From Campylobacter corcagiensis (GTDB taxonomy: Bacteria > Campylobacterota > Campylobacteria > Campylobacterales > Campylobacteraceae), in assembly GCF_013201645.1 (NCBI RefSeq), contig NZ_CP053842.1:434001-498000 (forward strand): DNA of 64,000 nucleotides, read 5' to 3'. How positions within the stretch are numbered: position 1 is the stretch's first letter; each line of letters starts with the position of its first letter. The translations under genes and the position numbers were made by a program. Shown piece by piece: positions 1-8,150 of this stretch. The notes beneath the pieces are model-generated. The model saw only the letters and a program-made list of their open reading frames with translations. It did no database searches and was not told where the DNA came from.

Positions 1-1
1 T

Positions 2-304
2 CCACTTTGTTATTTGTATATCGCTAAAATGATGAATATCTTTGATGCAACTCGCCACTATGATGACTTAAAAGATGCTTTGTCTAACATAAAAGCAAGA
101 CTTACTCTTATATCTTTTCGTGGTGATATGCTTTTTATGCCTAGTGAAATGGAAGAAATTTACTCTACCATGCTTGATCTTGGTAGAAAAAATATGGTAG
201 AGTATTTCAATATAGACAGCAGTTACGGGCATGATGCATTTTTAGTGGAGATAGATAAATTTGATTTTTATGTAAAAAGGGCGATAAAATGGAAGAGAAA
301 TTAG
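2..304 (+). CDS. metX: Homoserine O-acetyltransferase, C-terminal part (5' end outside window)
   Basis: The frame is open from base 2, so the gene begins upstream of the window. About 100 C-terminal residues are visible. They end in GHDAFLVE, the conserved segment of the MetX alpha/beta-hydrolase family that carries the last catalytic residues (Asp is upstream, in the SFRGDMLF region). MetX acetylates homoserine with acetyl-CoA in methionine synthesis. The 3' end overlaps xseB by 16 nt, suggesting one transcript. The in-frame TTG at 14 lies inside the domain and is not a start. The family call is good, but the truncation hides the nucleophile elbow; a homoserine O-succinyltransferase of the same fold is less likely. 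Confidence 0.82.
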   Translation, partial: PLCYLYIAKMMNIFDATRHYDDLKDALSNIKARLTLISFRGDMLFMPSEMEEIYSTMLDLGRKNMVEYFNIDSSYGHDAFLVEIDKFDFYVKRAIKWKRN

Positions 305-495
305 AAAAAAGCTTTGAAGAAAATGTTGAAATTTTAAACTCTTATCTTGAAAAGCTAAAAGATGAGAATTTAAACCTAAATGATAGCGTTGAAATTTATA
401 AGCAAGCTTTGAAAATCTTAGTTGAAGCAAAAAATCAACTTCAAGATGCTAAGCTAGAGATCATTGAGATAGATAAGGAGTTAGGCGTTGAGTAA
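289..495 (+). CDS. xseB: Exodeoxyribonuclease VII small subunit
   Basis: The product is a 68-residue acidic, wholly helical protein. The FEENVEILNSYLEKL and LNLNDSVEIYKQAL segments are typical of XseB, which binds the large subunit XseA in the nuclease that degrades single-stranded DNA to oligonucleotides. Length is normal for the family. It overlaps metX upstream by 16 nt and the next gene downstream by 8 nt, so translation is probably coupled. xseA is not in this window. Confidence 0.9.
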   Translation: MEEKLEKSFEENVEILNSYLEKLKDENLNLNDSVEIYKQALKILVEAKNQLQDAKLEIIEIDKELGVE

Positions 496-1285
496 AGTAG
501 CTATCCTTCAGCTTCCTACGCTATCAATGAGCGAGGGTAGGATTGATTATTATATAAGGGCTGTTGTTGATAGTGGGGCAAGTTTAGCTTTAATTGGTGA
601 GTATGTGCTAAATAGCTTTTTTAGTGAGCTTATTAAGATGCCAAAAGCGATGATAAATGAGCAAATCTCACATAAATTAGAGCTTTTTAAAGATATTGCC
701 AAAAGATATGAGATTGATATAGTTGCTCCTTTTATTATAGAAAAAGCAGGTGGATACTATAAAGTTATAGCCAAATTTAGTCCAAAAAGCGTAAGATTTG
801 TTGAACAAAATTTCCTTATGAACTATAGTCATTGGGATGAGAAGAGTTTTTTTAAGAACAAATTTGAAAAAGCAAAATTTTTATGTTTTAATCACAACGG
901 CTTTAAAATAGGAGTTATGGCTGGGTTTGAGACACATTTTGATATAAGCTGGAAGTATATGAGAGATGCTAAAGTGGACGCTGTTTTGGTTCCAACAGCA
1001 TCTACATTTGAGTCAAATTTAAGATGGGAAAAACTTTTGTCAATGAGAGCTTTTACAAATTTAGTCTATGTTTTAAGGGCAAACCGTGTTGGAAAAGTTA
1101 AAATTTCAAACAATCAAAGCTGGGAGTTTTACGGTGATAGTTTTGCAGTTTCACCAAATGGCAAGATTAGTAGTAGGCTTAGTTTTGAAGAGGGGGTTTT
1201 ACTTTTTGAGTTGTCTAAAAAAGAGATAAAAGATGAGAGAAAACTGTGGAAATTTACAGAAATTTTAAAGGGTATTGATGAGTAA
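488..1285 (+). CDS. Nitrilase-fold (carbon-nitrogen hydrolase family) protein lacking catalytic residues
   Basis: A 265-residue protein with a TTG start at 488, overlapping xseB by 8 nt. The overall pattern is carbon-nitrogen hydrolase: an N-terminal GEYVLNSFF block whose Glu38 matches the catalytic Glu, the central KIGVMAGFETHF block and DAVLVPTAS. In active members the central block reads like KIGVLICYD, with Cys as nucleophile; here the aligned residue is Gly146. The Lys of the usual YRKxHL block also appears replaced, around Glu106. The fold is probably kept but amidase activity is doubtful. Alignment was by eye. The role is unknown; neighbours are xseB and a ThiF-fold gene. Confidence 0.75.
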   Translation: MSKVAILQLPTLSMSEGRIDYYIRAVVDSGASLALIGEYVLNSFFSELIKMPKAMINEQISHKLELFKDIAKRYEIDIVAPFIIEKAGGYYKVIAKFSPKSVRFVEQNFLMNYSHWDEKSFFKNKFEKAKFLCFNHNGFKIGVMAGFETHFDISWKYMRDAKVDAVLVPTASTFESNLRWEKLLSMRAFTNLVYVLRANRVGKVKISNNQSWEFYGDSFAVSPNGKISSRLSFEEGVLLFELSKKEIKDERKLWKFTEILKGIDE

Positions 1286-1946
1286 CTATTTTCATAGACA
1301 AATTCAGCTTTGGGGTGAGCAAACTCAAAATTCTTTAAAGCATAAAAAAATTCTTATCATCGGTAGTGGCGGGCTTGGAAGTTCATTTGCATATGCTTTG
1401 GGTGCTAGTGGGATAGGAGAAATTCAAGTTGTTGATTTTGACACTGTATCGCTTCATAATATCCATAGGCAGATTCTTTTTACTTTAAATGATGAGGGTA
1501 AATTTAAGGCTGATATCTTTAAAAGTGTGGTTCAAAGCAGATATGATGGCGTAGAAGTTATAACTCACAAGATGAAATTTAGTGAATTTGTATCTAAAAA
1601 CAGTACTAAATTTGATCTTATTTTTGATGCAACTGATAATTTAGAAACAAGGTCTTGTATAGATAAATTCGCAAAAAACACAAATACACCTTGGATTTAT
1701 GCATCTACTCAAGCTTTTCACTCTCAGGTTTGCTTTTTTGATAAAGCAAGCTTTAAACCGCTTTTAAAAGATGGTATAAATCCTGAGGGTTTGGCAGCAC
1801 CGATTGTAATGTTTGCAGCTAGTTTTAGTGCAAATTTAGGGCTTAGGTATTTAGCAAATTTAGATGTTAAAAAAGATACTCTTTACTATCTAGACATAAG
1901 TTCAGGCGAATTAAAAGTCAGTAAATTTAGTTTACAAAAGCCCTAA
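1278..1946 (+). CDS. ThiF/MoeB/HesA-family E1-like protein
   Basis: About 222 residues. I chose ATG 1278 rather than the in-frame TTG 1275; either overlaps the preceding stop. A nucleotide-binding loop GSGGLGSS near the N-terminus, then VDFDTVSLHNIHRQ, match the adenylation domain of ThiF/MoeB, which activates the C-terminus of ubiquitin-like sulfur carriers (ThiS, MoaD). FDATDNLETR is the usual Asp-containing block. The two CxxC zinc motifs of MoeB are absent and the protein is short, as in ThiF-like forms. No sulfur-carrier gene is nearby, so the partner is unknown. The last codons lie in the terminator stem. Confidence 0.8.
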   Translation: MSNYFHRQIQLWGEQTQNSLKHKKILIIGSGGLGSSFAYALGASGIGEIQVVDFDTVSLHNIHRQILFTLNDEGKFKADIFKSVVQSRYDGVEVITHKMKFSEFVSKNSTKFDLIFDATDNLETRSCIDKFAKNTNTPWIYASTQAFHSQVCFFDKASFKPLLKDGINPEGLAAPIVMFAASFSANLGLRYLANLDVKKDTLYYLDISSGELKVSKFSLQKP

Positions 1947-1959
1947 ATTTAGGGCTTTT
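1936..1959. terminator. Bidirectional intrinsic terminator
   Basis: A 9-bp perfect stem (AAAAGCCCT / AGGGCTTTT) with a 6-nt loop lies between convergent genes. It has A-rich and T-rich flanks on each side, so it can work both ways. It overlaps the stop codon of the ThiF-like gene. Confidence 0.85.
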
Positions 1960-1964
1960 AATAA

Positions 1965-3158
1965 TTAAAATTCCAAATTTTTTATAATGTATGGTTTTGT
2001 AAATTTATCATCATCTACTATTATTCTGTTTTGAAGAGCTGGGTCTAGTACATAATATATAAATGATACGCTTATGTTTTTAGTATTATCTGGAAGCAGC
2101 AGTTTAAACTCTCTACTCTCATAAGGCTTAAGCGTTGTATCGCTTTGGAGATTTTGGGCTGAGTATGAAAGTGTATTTACTCCCATTTTATTTAGATATA
2201 CTTTTTTAAACTCAATATTTTCTTTTTTTATCTCTTTTTTATCACTATCTAGATAGCTAATCTGTGCTATTAAACTTCGCCCACTAAAACCAGTTGGAAA
2301 GTTGTGAGAGATTAGGTTTGATACGGTTAGTGTTGCTTCATTTGAATTTATAGAAATTTCAGCATCAATTGCATCTGTAAGTAGCTGTTTATTGTTTCTT
2401 GCGCCAGCAAAAAGGTGATCTCTTATGTCTCTTTTTACTGCATCGTTTGGTTTTATAAGAGGTGATATAATGCCTTGTTTAGGCTCTCCCATATGGCAGT
2501 CTACACATCTTTGTGTATCTTTGCTTGATAGATACTCATTTCCTGTATTATAAGTTGATAATTCATTTGCTAAGCCTTTTCCTTGATGGCAAGATAGACA
2601 TAGATCATTTCCACTTTTAAAATGCTCTCTTGATACACTTGTGTGAAAACCAGCTCTATTTTTAGGGTCATCATATGGTCCTGCTATCTCATCACCTTTT
2701 GTCCAGCTAAAATTTTGATATCCAACTCCGATATTTGATATATTATCTACATTATGACATATATAACAGCTTATTCCGTTTTGAATATGTGTTGCTTCAA
2801 GGGCATTTTGTGCCTTTTTTGTCGACTCAGTTTCTATACCAAAAGCTTGAGCTATGATAAAAGTTTCATCAACATTTTTAATTTCAAGTCTTGGGTTGTG
2901 GCAGTTTGCACAACTTATCAAAACCTCATCATATGGTTTGTGGGTTTCGCTTGATACGAGTCTAACGGCTGCTCTAAAAAGTGGATTGTTATTTTCATGG
3001 CTTATAGCATGAAGTGATGTTTTCCACATACCAAACTGCTCTTCATGACAGGTTTTGCAATTATTTGGGTCTATAAATCTATGCGTTATAGCACTGCTTG
3101 CGTTAATGTAAGATACTAAAGCTAAAATTAGCAAAGAGCTTTTTAAAAAGAATTTCAC
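1965..3158 (-). CDS. Five-haem periplasmic cytochrome c family protein
   Basis: A 397-residue product with a GTG start and AAGGA 5 nt upstream. A signal peptide (residues 1-20, ending INA) is followed by five CxxCH haem sites: CKTCH, CANCH, CYICH, CLSCH and CVDCH. All lie in the N-terminal 225 residues; the remaining C-terminal part is beta-rich and haem-free. The layout recalls cytochrome c554-like electron carriers or reductases. There is no CxxCK active-site haem, so it is not NrfA. It is probably a periplasmic electron carrier or reductase subunit; the substrate is unknown. It is monocistronic and divergent from murC, with a palindrome over its promoter. Confidence 0.8.
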   Translation of the reverse strand: MKFFLKSSLLILALVSYINASSAITHRFIDPNNCKTCHEEQFGMWKTSLHAISHENNNPLFRAAVRLVSSETHKPYDEVLISCANCHNPRLEIKNVDETFIIAQAFGIETESTKKAQNALEATHIQNGISCYICHNVDNISNIGVGYQNFSWTKGDEIAGPYDDPKNRAGFHTSVSREHFKSGNDLCLSCHQGKGLANELSTYNTGNEYLSSKDTQRCVDCHMGEPKQGIISPLIKPNDAVKRDIRDHLFAGARNNKQLLTDAIDAEISINSNEATLTVSNLISHNFPTGFSGRSLIAQISYLDSDKKEIKKENIEFKKVYLNKMGVNTLSYSAQNLQSDTTLKPYESREFKLLLPDNTKNISVSFIYYVLDPALQNRIIVDDDKFTKPYIIKNLEF

Positions 3159-3186
3159 AATAATCCTTATTTTTAATATTTTAATA

Positions 3187-3216
3187 TAAGTTTAAATTAT
3201 ATATAACTTAAACTTA
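3187..3216 (-). promoter_or_regulatory. Promoter with palindromic operator-like repeat, multihaem cytochrome gene
   Basis: On the minus strand a TATAAT lies at 3201-3196. It sits between the arms of a perfect 9-bp inverted repeat: TAAGTTTAA at 3187-3195 and TTAAACTTA at 3208-3216, with a 12-nt spacer. A repeat bracketing the -10 suggests repressor binding; the regulator is unknown. Confidence 0.5.
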
Positions 3217-3272
3217 GAATTTGATTAAATGGTTATATTTTTAAACATTCCATAAATTTAAGTAGTTTTTGG

Positions 3273-3278
3273 TAAAAT
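3273..3278 (+). promoter_or_regulatory. Sigma-70 -10 element upstream of murC
   Basis: TAAAAT preceded by TTTTTGG, the extended -10 context favoured in Campylobacter, about 30 nt before the murC start. Confidence 0.6.
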
Positions 3279-3308
3279 ATCACTTAAAAAGTAATTTTAA
3301 GGAAAATT

Positions 3309-4616
3309 TTGAAAAAAGTTCATTTCATAGGTATCGGGGGCATTGGGATTTCAGCATTAGCTAGGTTTTTAAAAGAGCAAAATTTTATCATAACTGGTTC
3401 AGATATAAAGCAAAGTGATACTATAAAAGATCTAAGAGATGAGGGTATGAGTGTTAGTGTACCTCACTCTAAAGATGTAATAAAAGACCAAGATATTGTG
3501 ATCTACTCAGCAGCTATTAAAGATGATAATGTAGAGCTTATAGAGGCTAGAAAAAAAGGCATTACTTGTCTTTCTCGAAAAGAGGCTTTGCCAATTGTTT
3601 TAAAAGATAAAAAAGTCTTTTCGGTTGCAGGAGCTCATGGAAAAAGCACAACTTCAGCAATGCTAGCAAGTTTGGTTGAAGGAAGCGTTATAATAGGAGC
3701 TATCTCAAAAGCTTTTGGGTCAAATATGAAGTATTTTGAGAGTGAAAATATCATCTTTGAAGCCGATGAGAGCGATAGCAGCTTTTTAAACTCAAACCCT
3801 TATTTAGCTGTAGTTACAAACGCAGAACCAGAACATATGGAGCATTATGATTTTGATACAGACAAGTTTTATGCGGCATATCGTGGTTTTTTAGAAAGAG
3901 CTAAAATTTGCGTAATAAATGCTGAAGATGAGTTTTTGGGAAGCTTGAAAAAAGAGTGCATTAAACTCTATCCAAGTAAGGATATTACCGATATAAAGCT
4001 TGTTTTAAGGGATTATGAACCATATATGAGTTTTAATCTTAAAAATTTAGGTAGATTTGAAGTTTTTGGCATTGGAGAACATATCGCAATTGATGCAAGT
4101 TTGGCTATTTTAGCAGCAGCTTGCGAAGTTGGGCTTGAAAGTGTTAGAGAGAATTTGCTTGAGTATAAAGGGATAAAAAGACGATTTGATATTTTAGAAG
4201 CTAGTAAGGATTTTGTCTTAATTGATGATTATGGACACCATCCAACAGAGATTAAAGCAACTTTAAAAAGCGTTAAAGAGTATGCGAATTTATTAGGAAT
4301 TTCAAAGATTACAGCGATATTTCAGCCACACCGCTATACTCGTTTAAAAGCAAACTTAAAAGGATTTAAAGAGTGTTTTAAGGAGGCTGATGAGCTTGTG
4401 ATTTTACCTGTTTATAGTGCAGGAGAAGCTGATAATGGCATAGATTTAAAAAAGGAATTTAAAGAGTTAAATCCACTTTTTACAGACAGAATAAAAGGGC
4501 TTGATAAAAAAGTGGAATTTATAGATATTTATGGTGTAAAGCATCTTTTGGATAAAGGCATAGTTATTGGTTTTGGAGCAGGCGATATAAGCCTTCAAAT
4601 AAGGGGAATGCTGTGA
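3309..4616 (+). CDS. murC: UDP-N-acetylmuramate--L-alanine ligase
   Basis: 435 residues from a TTG start (AAGGA 7 nt upstream). The N-terminal HFIGIGGIGISALA is the MurC Rossmann-like UDP-binding loop. GAHGKSTT near residue 108 is the ATP P-loop of Mur ligases, FEADESDSSF the metal/substrate block, and DDYGHHPTEI the C-terminal domain signature. It adds L-Ala to UDP-MurNAc with ATP in the cytoplasm, the first step of the peptidoglycan stem peptide. Length is close to normal. It overlaps the next gene by 4 nt. Confidence 0.95.
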   Translation: MKKVHFIGIGGIGISALARFLKEQNFIITGSDIKQSDTIKDLRDEGMSVSVPHSKDVIKDQDIVIYSAAIKDDNVELIEARKKGITCLSRKEALPIVLKDKKVFSVAGAHGKSTTSAMLASLVEGSVIIGAISKAFGSNMKYFESENIIFEADESDSSFLNSNPYLAVVTNAEPEHMEHYDFDTDKFYAAYRGFLERAKICVINAEDEFLGSLKKECIKLYPSKDITDIKLVLRDYEPYMSFNLKNLGRFEVFGIGEHIAIDASLAILAAACEVGLESVRENLLEYKGIKRRFDILEASKDFVLIDDYGHHPTEIKATLKSVKEYANLLGISKITAIFQPHRYTRLKANLKGFKECFKEADELVILPVYSAGEADNGIDLKKEFKELNPLFTDRIKGLDKKVEFIDIYGVKHLLDKGIVIGFGAGDISLQIRGML

Positions 4617-4954
4617 GAGTTATACTTTTTTTGATATTTATACTTGCTATTTTGGTGTTTTTATCCATAAGTGAAGATAAGCTCAACAAAAAGATGAAGC
4701 TAGGAGTTGTTGGAATTTTAGTGCTGTTTTTGGCTATTTTTTATATCTATGAAAGTAGCGCTAAAAAAGATATAGAAAATGCAAAAGATCTATCTATGAG
4801 CTTTTTACAAGGTGAAAATTTAAAATGTAACGGCGTGGATGTAAATTCTACAAATTTTATATATCTTGAAAAGATGGATAGTTTTTTAGCCAGACAAGGA
4901 GCTAGTGAGAAATTTATTGGCTTACAATTTAGTATAGATGAGTGTAAGAAGTGA
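4613..4954 (+). CDS. Small membrane protein between murC and mutS2
   Basis: 113 residues from GTG 4613, overlapping the murC stop. There are two N-terminal hydrophobic helices (about residues 2-18 and 30-46), then a roughly 65-residue soluble tail. The tail holds two Cys (LKCNG and DEC near the end) that could form a disulfide if it is periplasmic. It overlaps mutS2 by 4 nt. I recall a similar small membrane protein gene between murC and mutS2 in C. jejuni. Function unknown. Confidence 0.75.
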   Translation: MRVILFLIFILAILVFLSISEDKLNKKMKLGVVGILVLFLAIFYIYESSAKKDIENAKDLSMSFLQGENLKCNGVDVNSTNFIYLEKMDSFLARQGASEKFIGLQFSIDECKK

Positions 4955-7152
4955 GAGAGCTTTTTAAAAGAGTCGATTTAGATGAGTATTTAGCTAAATT
5001 TGAAAGCTTTTTAGCGCGTCCTAAGGAGCTGTTTTTAGAAGGCGATAGCAAGGTAAACTACGAACAAATTTTAGAACTAGCTAAATTTGATATCACTCCA
5101 CCACCAAATATAACAAATTTAGATGATGCTTTGATGAGAATTTCTAAATTTGGAGTTTTGCATATCAGTGAAATTTATGAGTTTACTAAGATTATAAACT
5201 ATTTTTCTTATATCAAAAAATTTAAATTTGAAGGTTCTTTAAATTCATGGCTTTTAAAGATAGAAATTCCTACTATACTGCTCAAAATTTCAAACTACTT
5301 TGATGATGAAGGCAAATTTAAAGATGAAGTTGATAGTAGATTTTACTCCTTAAAAGAGTCATACCGCGTAAAAAAAGAGCAAATTAATTCTGAACTTAAA
5401 AAGCTACTTTATACCAAAAGTTTAGCTCCATATCTTGTTGATACTCAAATTCACTACGTAAATGAAGCAGAAACTATTCTAGTTCGTGGCGGTTTTAATC
5501 ACGCATTAAAAGGGCAAGTTATCGGTAGAAGTAGTGGCGGGTATTTTTATGTATCGCCAAATTCTATATCTAATCTTAAAAGCCAGCAAGCTGAAATTTT
5601 AGATAGTATTCAAGAAGTTATTTATGAACATTGTAAAGAGATAAGTTCTGTTTTTAATAAAAATTTGCTTTTTTTACGCTTTATAAACAGAGCTTTTGAT
5701 AAGCTTGATAGCCTTTTGGCTAGGGCATTTTTAGCAAAAAGCCAGGATTTAGAATTTTTACTAAGCGATAACTCAAAAGATATTGTTATTAAGGATTTTG
5801 CTCATCCAGCCCTTAAAAATCCAAAAAAAATTAGCTTAAATTTTAGTAAAAAAGTCCTACTTATCACAGGTGTAAATGCTGGTGGAAAATCAATGCTTTT
5901 AAAAAGCATCTTAAGTGTAGCACTTTTATCAAAATACCTTCTTCCTATGAGAATAAAAGCAGATGCTTCAAAGGTGGGCAATTTTAAGGATTTTGAACTT
6001 ATTATGGAAGACCCACAAGATTCTAAAAACGACATTTCAACATTTGCTGGAAGAATGCTTAGTTTTAGTAAGCTTTTTGGGCGTAAAAATTTGCTACTTG
6101 GAGTTGATGAGATAGAACTTGGTACTGACTTTGAAGAGGCAGCTTCGCTTTACTCTGTGATGATAGAACAGCTAATGAAAAGTGATGTTAAAATGGTCAT
6201 CACAACTCACCATAAACGCCTTGCTATGCTTCTTTCAAAAGATAGTGAAGTTGAGTTGATAGCGGCTTTATATGATGAAAAGCAAGGAGTTCCAAAGTTT
6301 GAGTTTTTAGAGGGCATAATAGGCAAAAGTTACGCTTTTGAAACCGCACTTCGCTACAATATACCACCAAATTTAGTGGCAAAAGCTAAAGAAATTTATG
6401 GCGTTGATAAAGAAAATTTAAATGAAGCTATCACGAAGGCTATAAATTTAGAACTTGAGTTAAAAGAAAAAATCGTATCTACAGATGAAAAAGAGAAAAA
6501 GCTTGACAAACTACTTGAGAGCTTAAAAGATCAAAAAACAAAAGCAGATGAAAAGATCCAAAGCGAGATAAAACGCCTTGAGATGGAGTATTATAAGGCT
6601 ATAAATGAAGCAAAAAGAGGTATAAATTTAAAAGATATAAAAGACAAGCAGCGAAGCATCAATAAAGCAAATGATCTAATAAATGCCGTAAAAAAACCGC
6701 CTAAAATTTCAAAACCATATGAATTTAAGGTGGGCGATTTTGTAAAATATGGAAGTGTTAAAGGCGAAATCATAGCGATCAATAAAAAAGAAGCGACAGT
6801 TTTAAGTGATGGATTAAAGCTTAGAGTTGGACTAAATTTGCTAAATCCTAGCAGTAAGCCACTACAACCTAAAAAGCAAAGCGTAAAAATAAGTGTAAAT
6901 AAACCTACAAATCCAGAACTTATACTAGACCTTCACGGGCTTAGGGTTGATGAAGCGATGAATCGTTTAGATAAATTTATATCTGATAGTTTGGTTTTGG
7001 GTTTTGATGAGATTGTGGTAAAGCATGGAATTGGCACAGGAAAGCTAAGTGCTGCTGTGAAGGAGTTTTTAAAAGCTCACCCTAGCGTGGTTAGTTTTAG
7101 AGATGGAGCGCCTAGTGAAGGTGGATATGGTTCAAAGGTTATAAAGCTGTGA
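4951..7152 (+). CDS. mutS2: MutS2-family ATPase/endonuclease
   Basis: 733 residues from GTG 4951. The MutS core domain is followed by the ATPase with Walker A GVNAGGKSM (about residue 308), Walker B LLGVDEIELGTDFEE and the TTHHKRLA switch. A Glu/Lys-rich coiled coil spans about 490-570. A C-terminal Smr nuclease domain starts with LDLHGLR (about residue 659) and has KHGIGTGKL. Unlike MutS it lacks the mismatch-recognition domain. MutS2 proteins act on branched DNA and recombination intermediates, or on collided ribosomes. Length is normal. Confidence 0.93.
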   Translation: MRELFKRVDLDEYLAKFESFLARPKELFLEGDSKVNYEQILELAKFDITPPPNITNLDDALMRISKFGVLHISEIYEFTKIINYFSYIKKFKFEGSLNSWLLKIEIPTILLKISNYFDDEGKFKDEVDSRFYSLKESYRVKKEQINSELKKLLYTKSLAPYLVDTQIHYVNEAETILVRGGFNHALKGQVIGRSSGGYFYVSPNSISNLKSQQAEILDSIQEVIYEHCKEISSVFNKNLLFLRFINRAFDKLDSLLARAFLAKSQDLEFLLSDNSKDIVIKDFAHPALKNPKKISLNFSKKVLLITGVNAGGKSMLLKSILSVALLSKYLLPMRIKADASKVGNFKDFELIMEDPQDSKNDISTFAGRMLSFSKLFGRKNLLLGVDEIELGTDFEEAASLYSVMIEQLMKSDVKMVITTHHKRLAMLLSKDSEVELIAALYDEKQGVPKFEFLEGIIGKSYAFETALRYNIPPNLVAKAKEIYGVDKENLNEAITKAINLELELKEKIVSTDEKEKKLDKLLESLKDQKTKADEKIQSEIKRLEMEYYKAINEAKRGINLKDIKDKQRSINKANDLINAVKKPPKISKPYEFKVGDFVKYGSVKGEIIAINKKEATVLSDGLKLRVGLNLLNPSSKPLQPKKQSVKISVNKPTNPELILDLHGLRVDEAMNRLDKFISDSLVLGFDEIVVKHGIGTGKLSAAVKEFLKAHPSVVSFRDGAPSEGGYGSKVIKL

Positions 7153-7754
7153 TAGAGTCATTTTTAGCTGGAATTCTTCTTGGTTGGGGAGTTGCAATTC
7201 CTGTTGGCCCAATAACAGTTCTTATGATGTCATATGCTCTTCAAAGCTACACAAAGTCTCTTTGTATCGGTCTTGGGGCTAGTTTTGTGGATATGGTTTA
7301 TCTTGGGCTGATTTTGTTTGGAATGACTCAAATTTTTAATAATGAGATATTTATCAAGGTTTTTTCAGTTTTTGGGGCGTGTTATTTGACATATATGGCA
7401 TGGGGAATTTATAAAGGCATGAATAGCAACATAAAAGCTGTTAAAACTCAACAAAATTCACATATAAAAATGTTTATAAAAGGTATGCTTTTAAATATAA
7501 CAAATCCATATGTTATGATGTTTTGGTTTAGTATGGCAACTACGCTAGTTTCAGGTGATAATAGCTTTATTTCGATGCTTAGTGGGCTTTGGATTGGCAT
7601 AGTTAGCTGGATAGCATTTTTTCCATATGTGGTTTATAAAAGTAGAGATTTTTTAAGCAAAAAGATAATTAATGCTTTAAATTGGGGCTCAATTGCTATT
7701 ATAATGGGTTTTGTATTTTATATATTGTATAATACTTTTTTGAAAATTCATTGA
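7149..7754 (+). CDS. LysE-family amino-acid exporter
   Basis: 201 residues with about six hydrophobic helices. GTG 7149 overlaps the mutS2 stop. The N-terminal block GILLGWGVAIPVGPITVLMM is the LysE/RhtB signature with the conserved Pro-Gly-Pro-like turn. NITNPYVMMFW matches the conserved Asn-Pro of helix 4. Members export amino acids or derivatives across the inner membrane; the substrate here cannot be told. It precedes ridA by 13 nt and may share its transcript. Confidence 0.85.
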   Translation: MIESFLAGILLGWGVAIPVGPITVLMMSYALQSYTKSLCIGLGASFVDMVYLGLILFGMTQIFNNEIFIKVFSVFGACYLTYMAWGIYKGMNSNIKAVKTQQNSHIKMFIKGMLLNITNPYVMMFWFSMATTLVSGDNSFISMLSGLWIGIVSWIAFFPYVVYKSRDFLSKKIINALNWGSIAIIMGFVFYILYNTFLKIH

Positions 7755-7767
7755 TAAAGGGGATAAA

Positions 7768-8139
7768 GTGAAAGTTATTTCGACAAACAAAGCAGCTCAG
7801 GCCATAGGTCCTTACTCTCAAGCTATAAAAACTTCGGGGTTGATCTTTACTTCAGGACAAATTCCATACACAAAAGATGGAAAGTTAGCTGGAGAGAGCA
7901 TTGAAGAGCAAACAAAGCAGGTTTTAGAAAATTTAAAAGCCATCTTAGATGAAGCTGGTGCTAAATTTGAAGATGTTATAAAGACAACGATTTTTTTAGC
8001 TGATATTAATGATTTTGATAAGGTTAATGAAATTTATGCACAAACTTTTAGTTCTCATAAACCAGCAAGAAGTTGTGTTGAGGTTTCAAGACTGCCAAAA
8101 GATGTAAAAATAGAGATAGAACTAATCGCAAAAGCTTAA
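7768..8139 (+). CDS. ridA: RidA-family 2-iminobutanoate/2-iminopropanoate deaminase
   Basis: 123 residues from GTG 7768, with AAAGGGG upstream. Recognisable blocks are AIGPYSQAI, FTSGQIPY, ENLKAILDEAGA, and the C-terminal RSCVEVSRLPKDVKIEIE containing the catalytic Arg. RidA hydrolyses reactive enamine/imine intermediates released by PLP enzymes. It is full length with a normal motif set. It sits between an amino-acid exporter and a DUF817 gene. Confidence 0.93.
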   Translation: MKVISTNKAAQAIGPYSQAIKTSGLIFTSGQIPYTKDGKLAGESIEEQTKQVLENLKAILDEAGAKFEDVIKTTIFLADINDFDKVNEIYAQTFSSHKPARSCVEVSRLPKDVKIEIELIAKA

Positions 8140-8150
8140 AATATCGGCAA

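Noticed and set aside
1965-3158. NrfA nitrite reductase
   Set aside because: There are five CxxCH haems but no CxxCK, and the C-terminal half does not look like NrfA.
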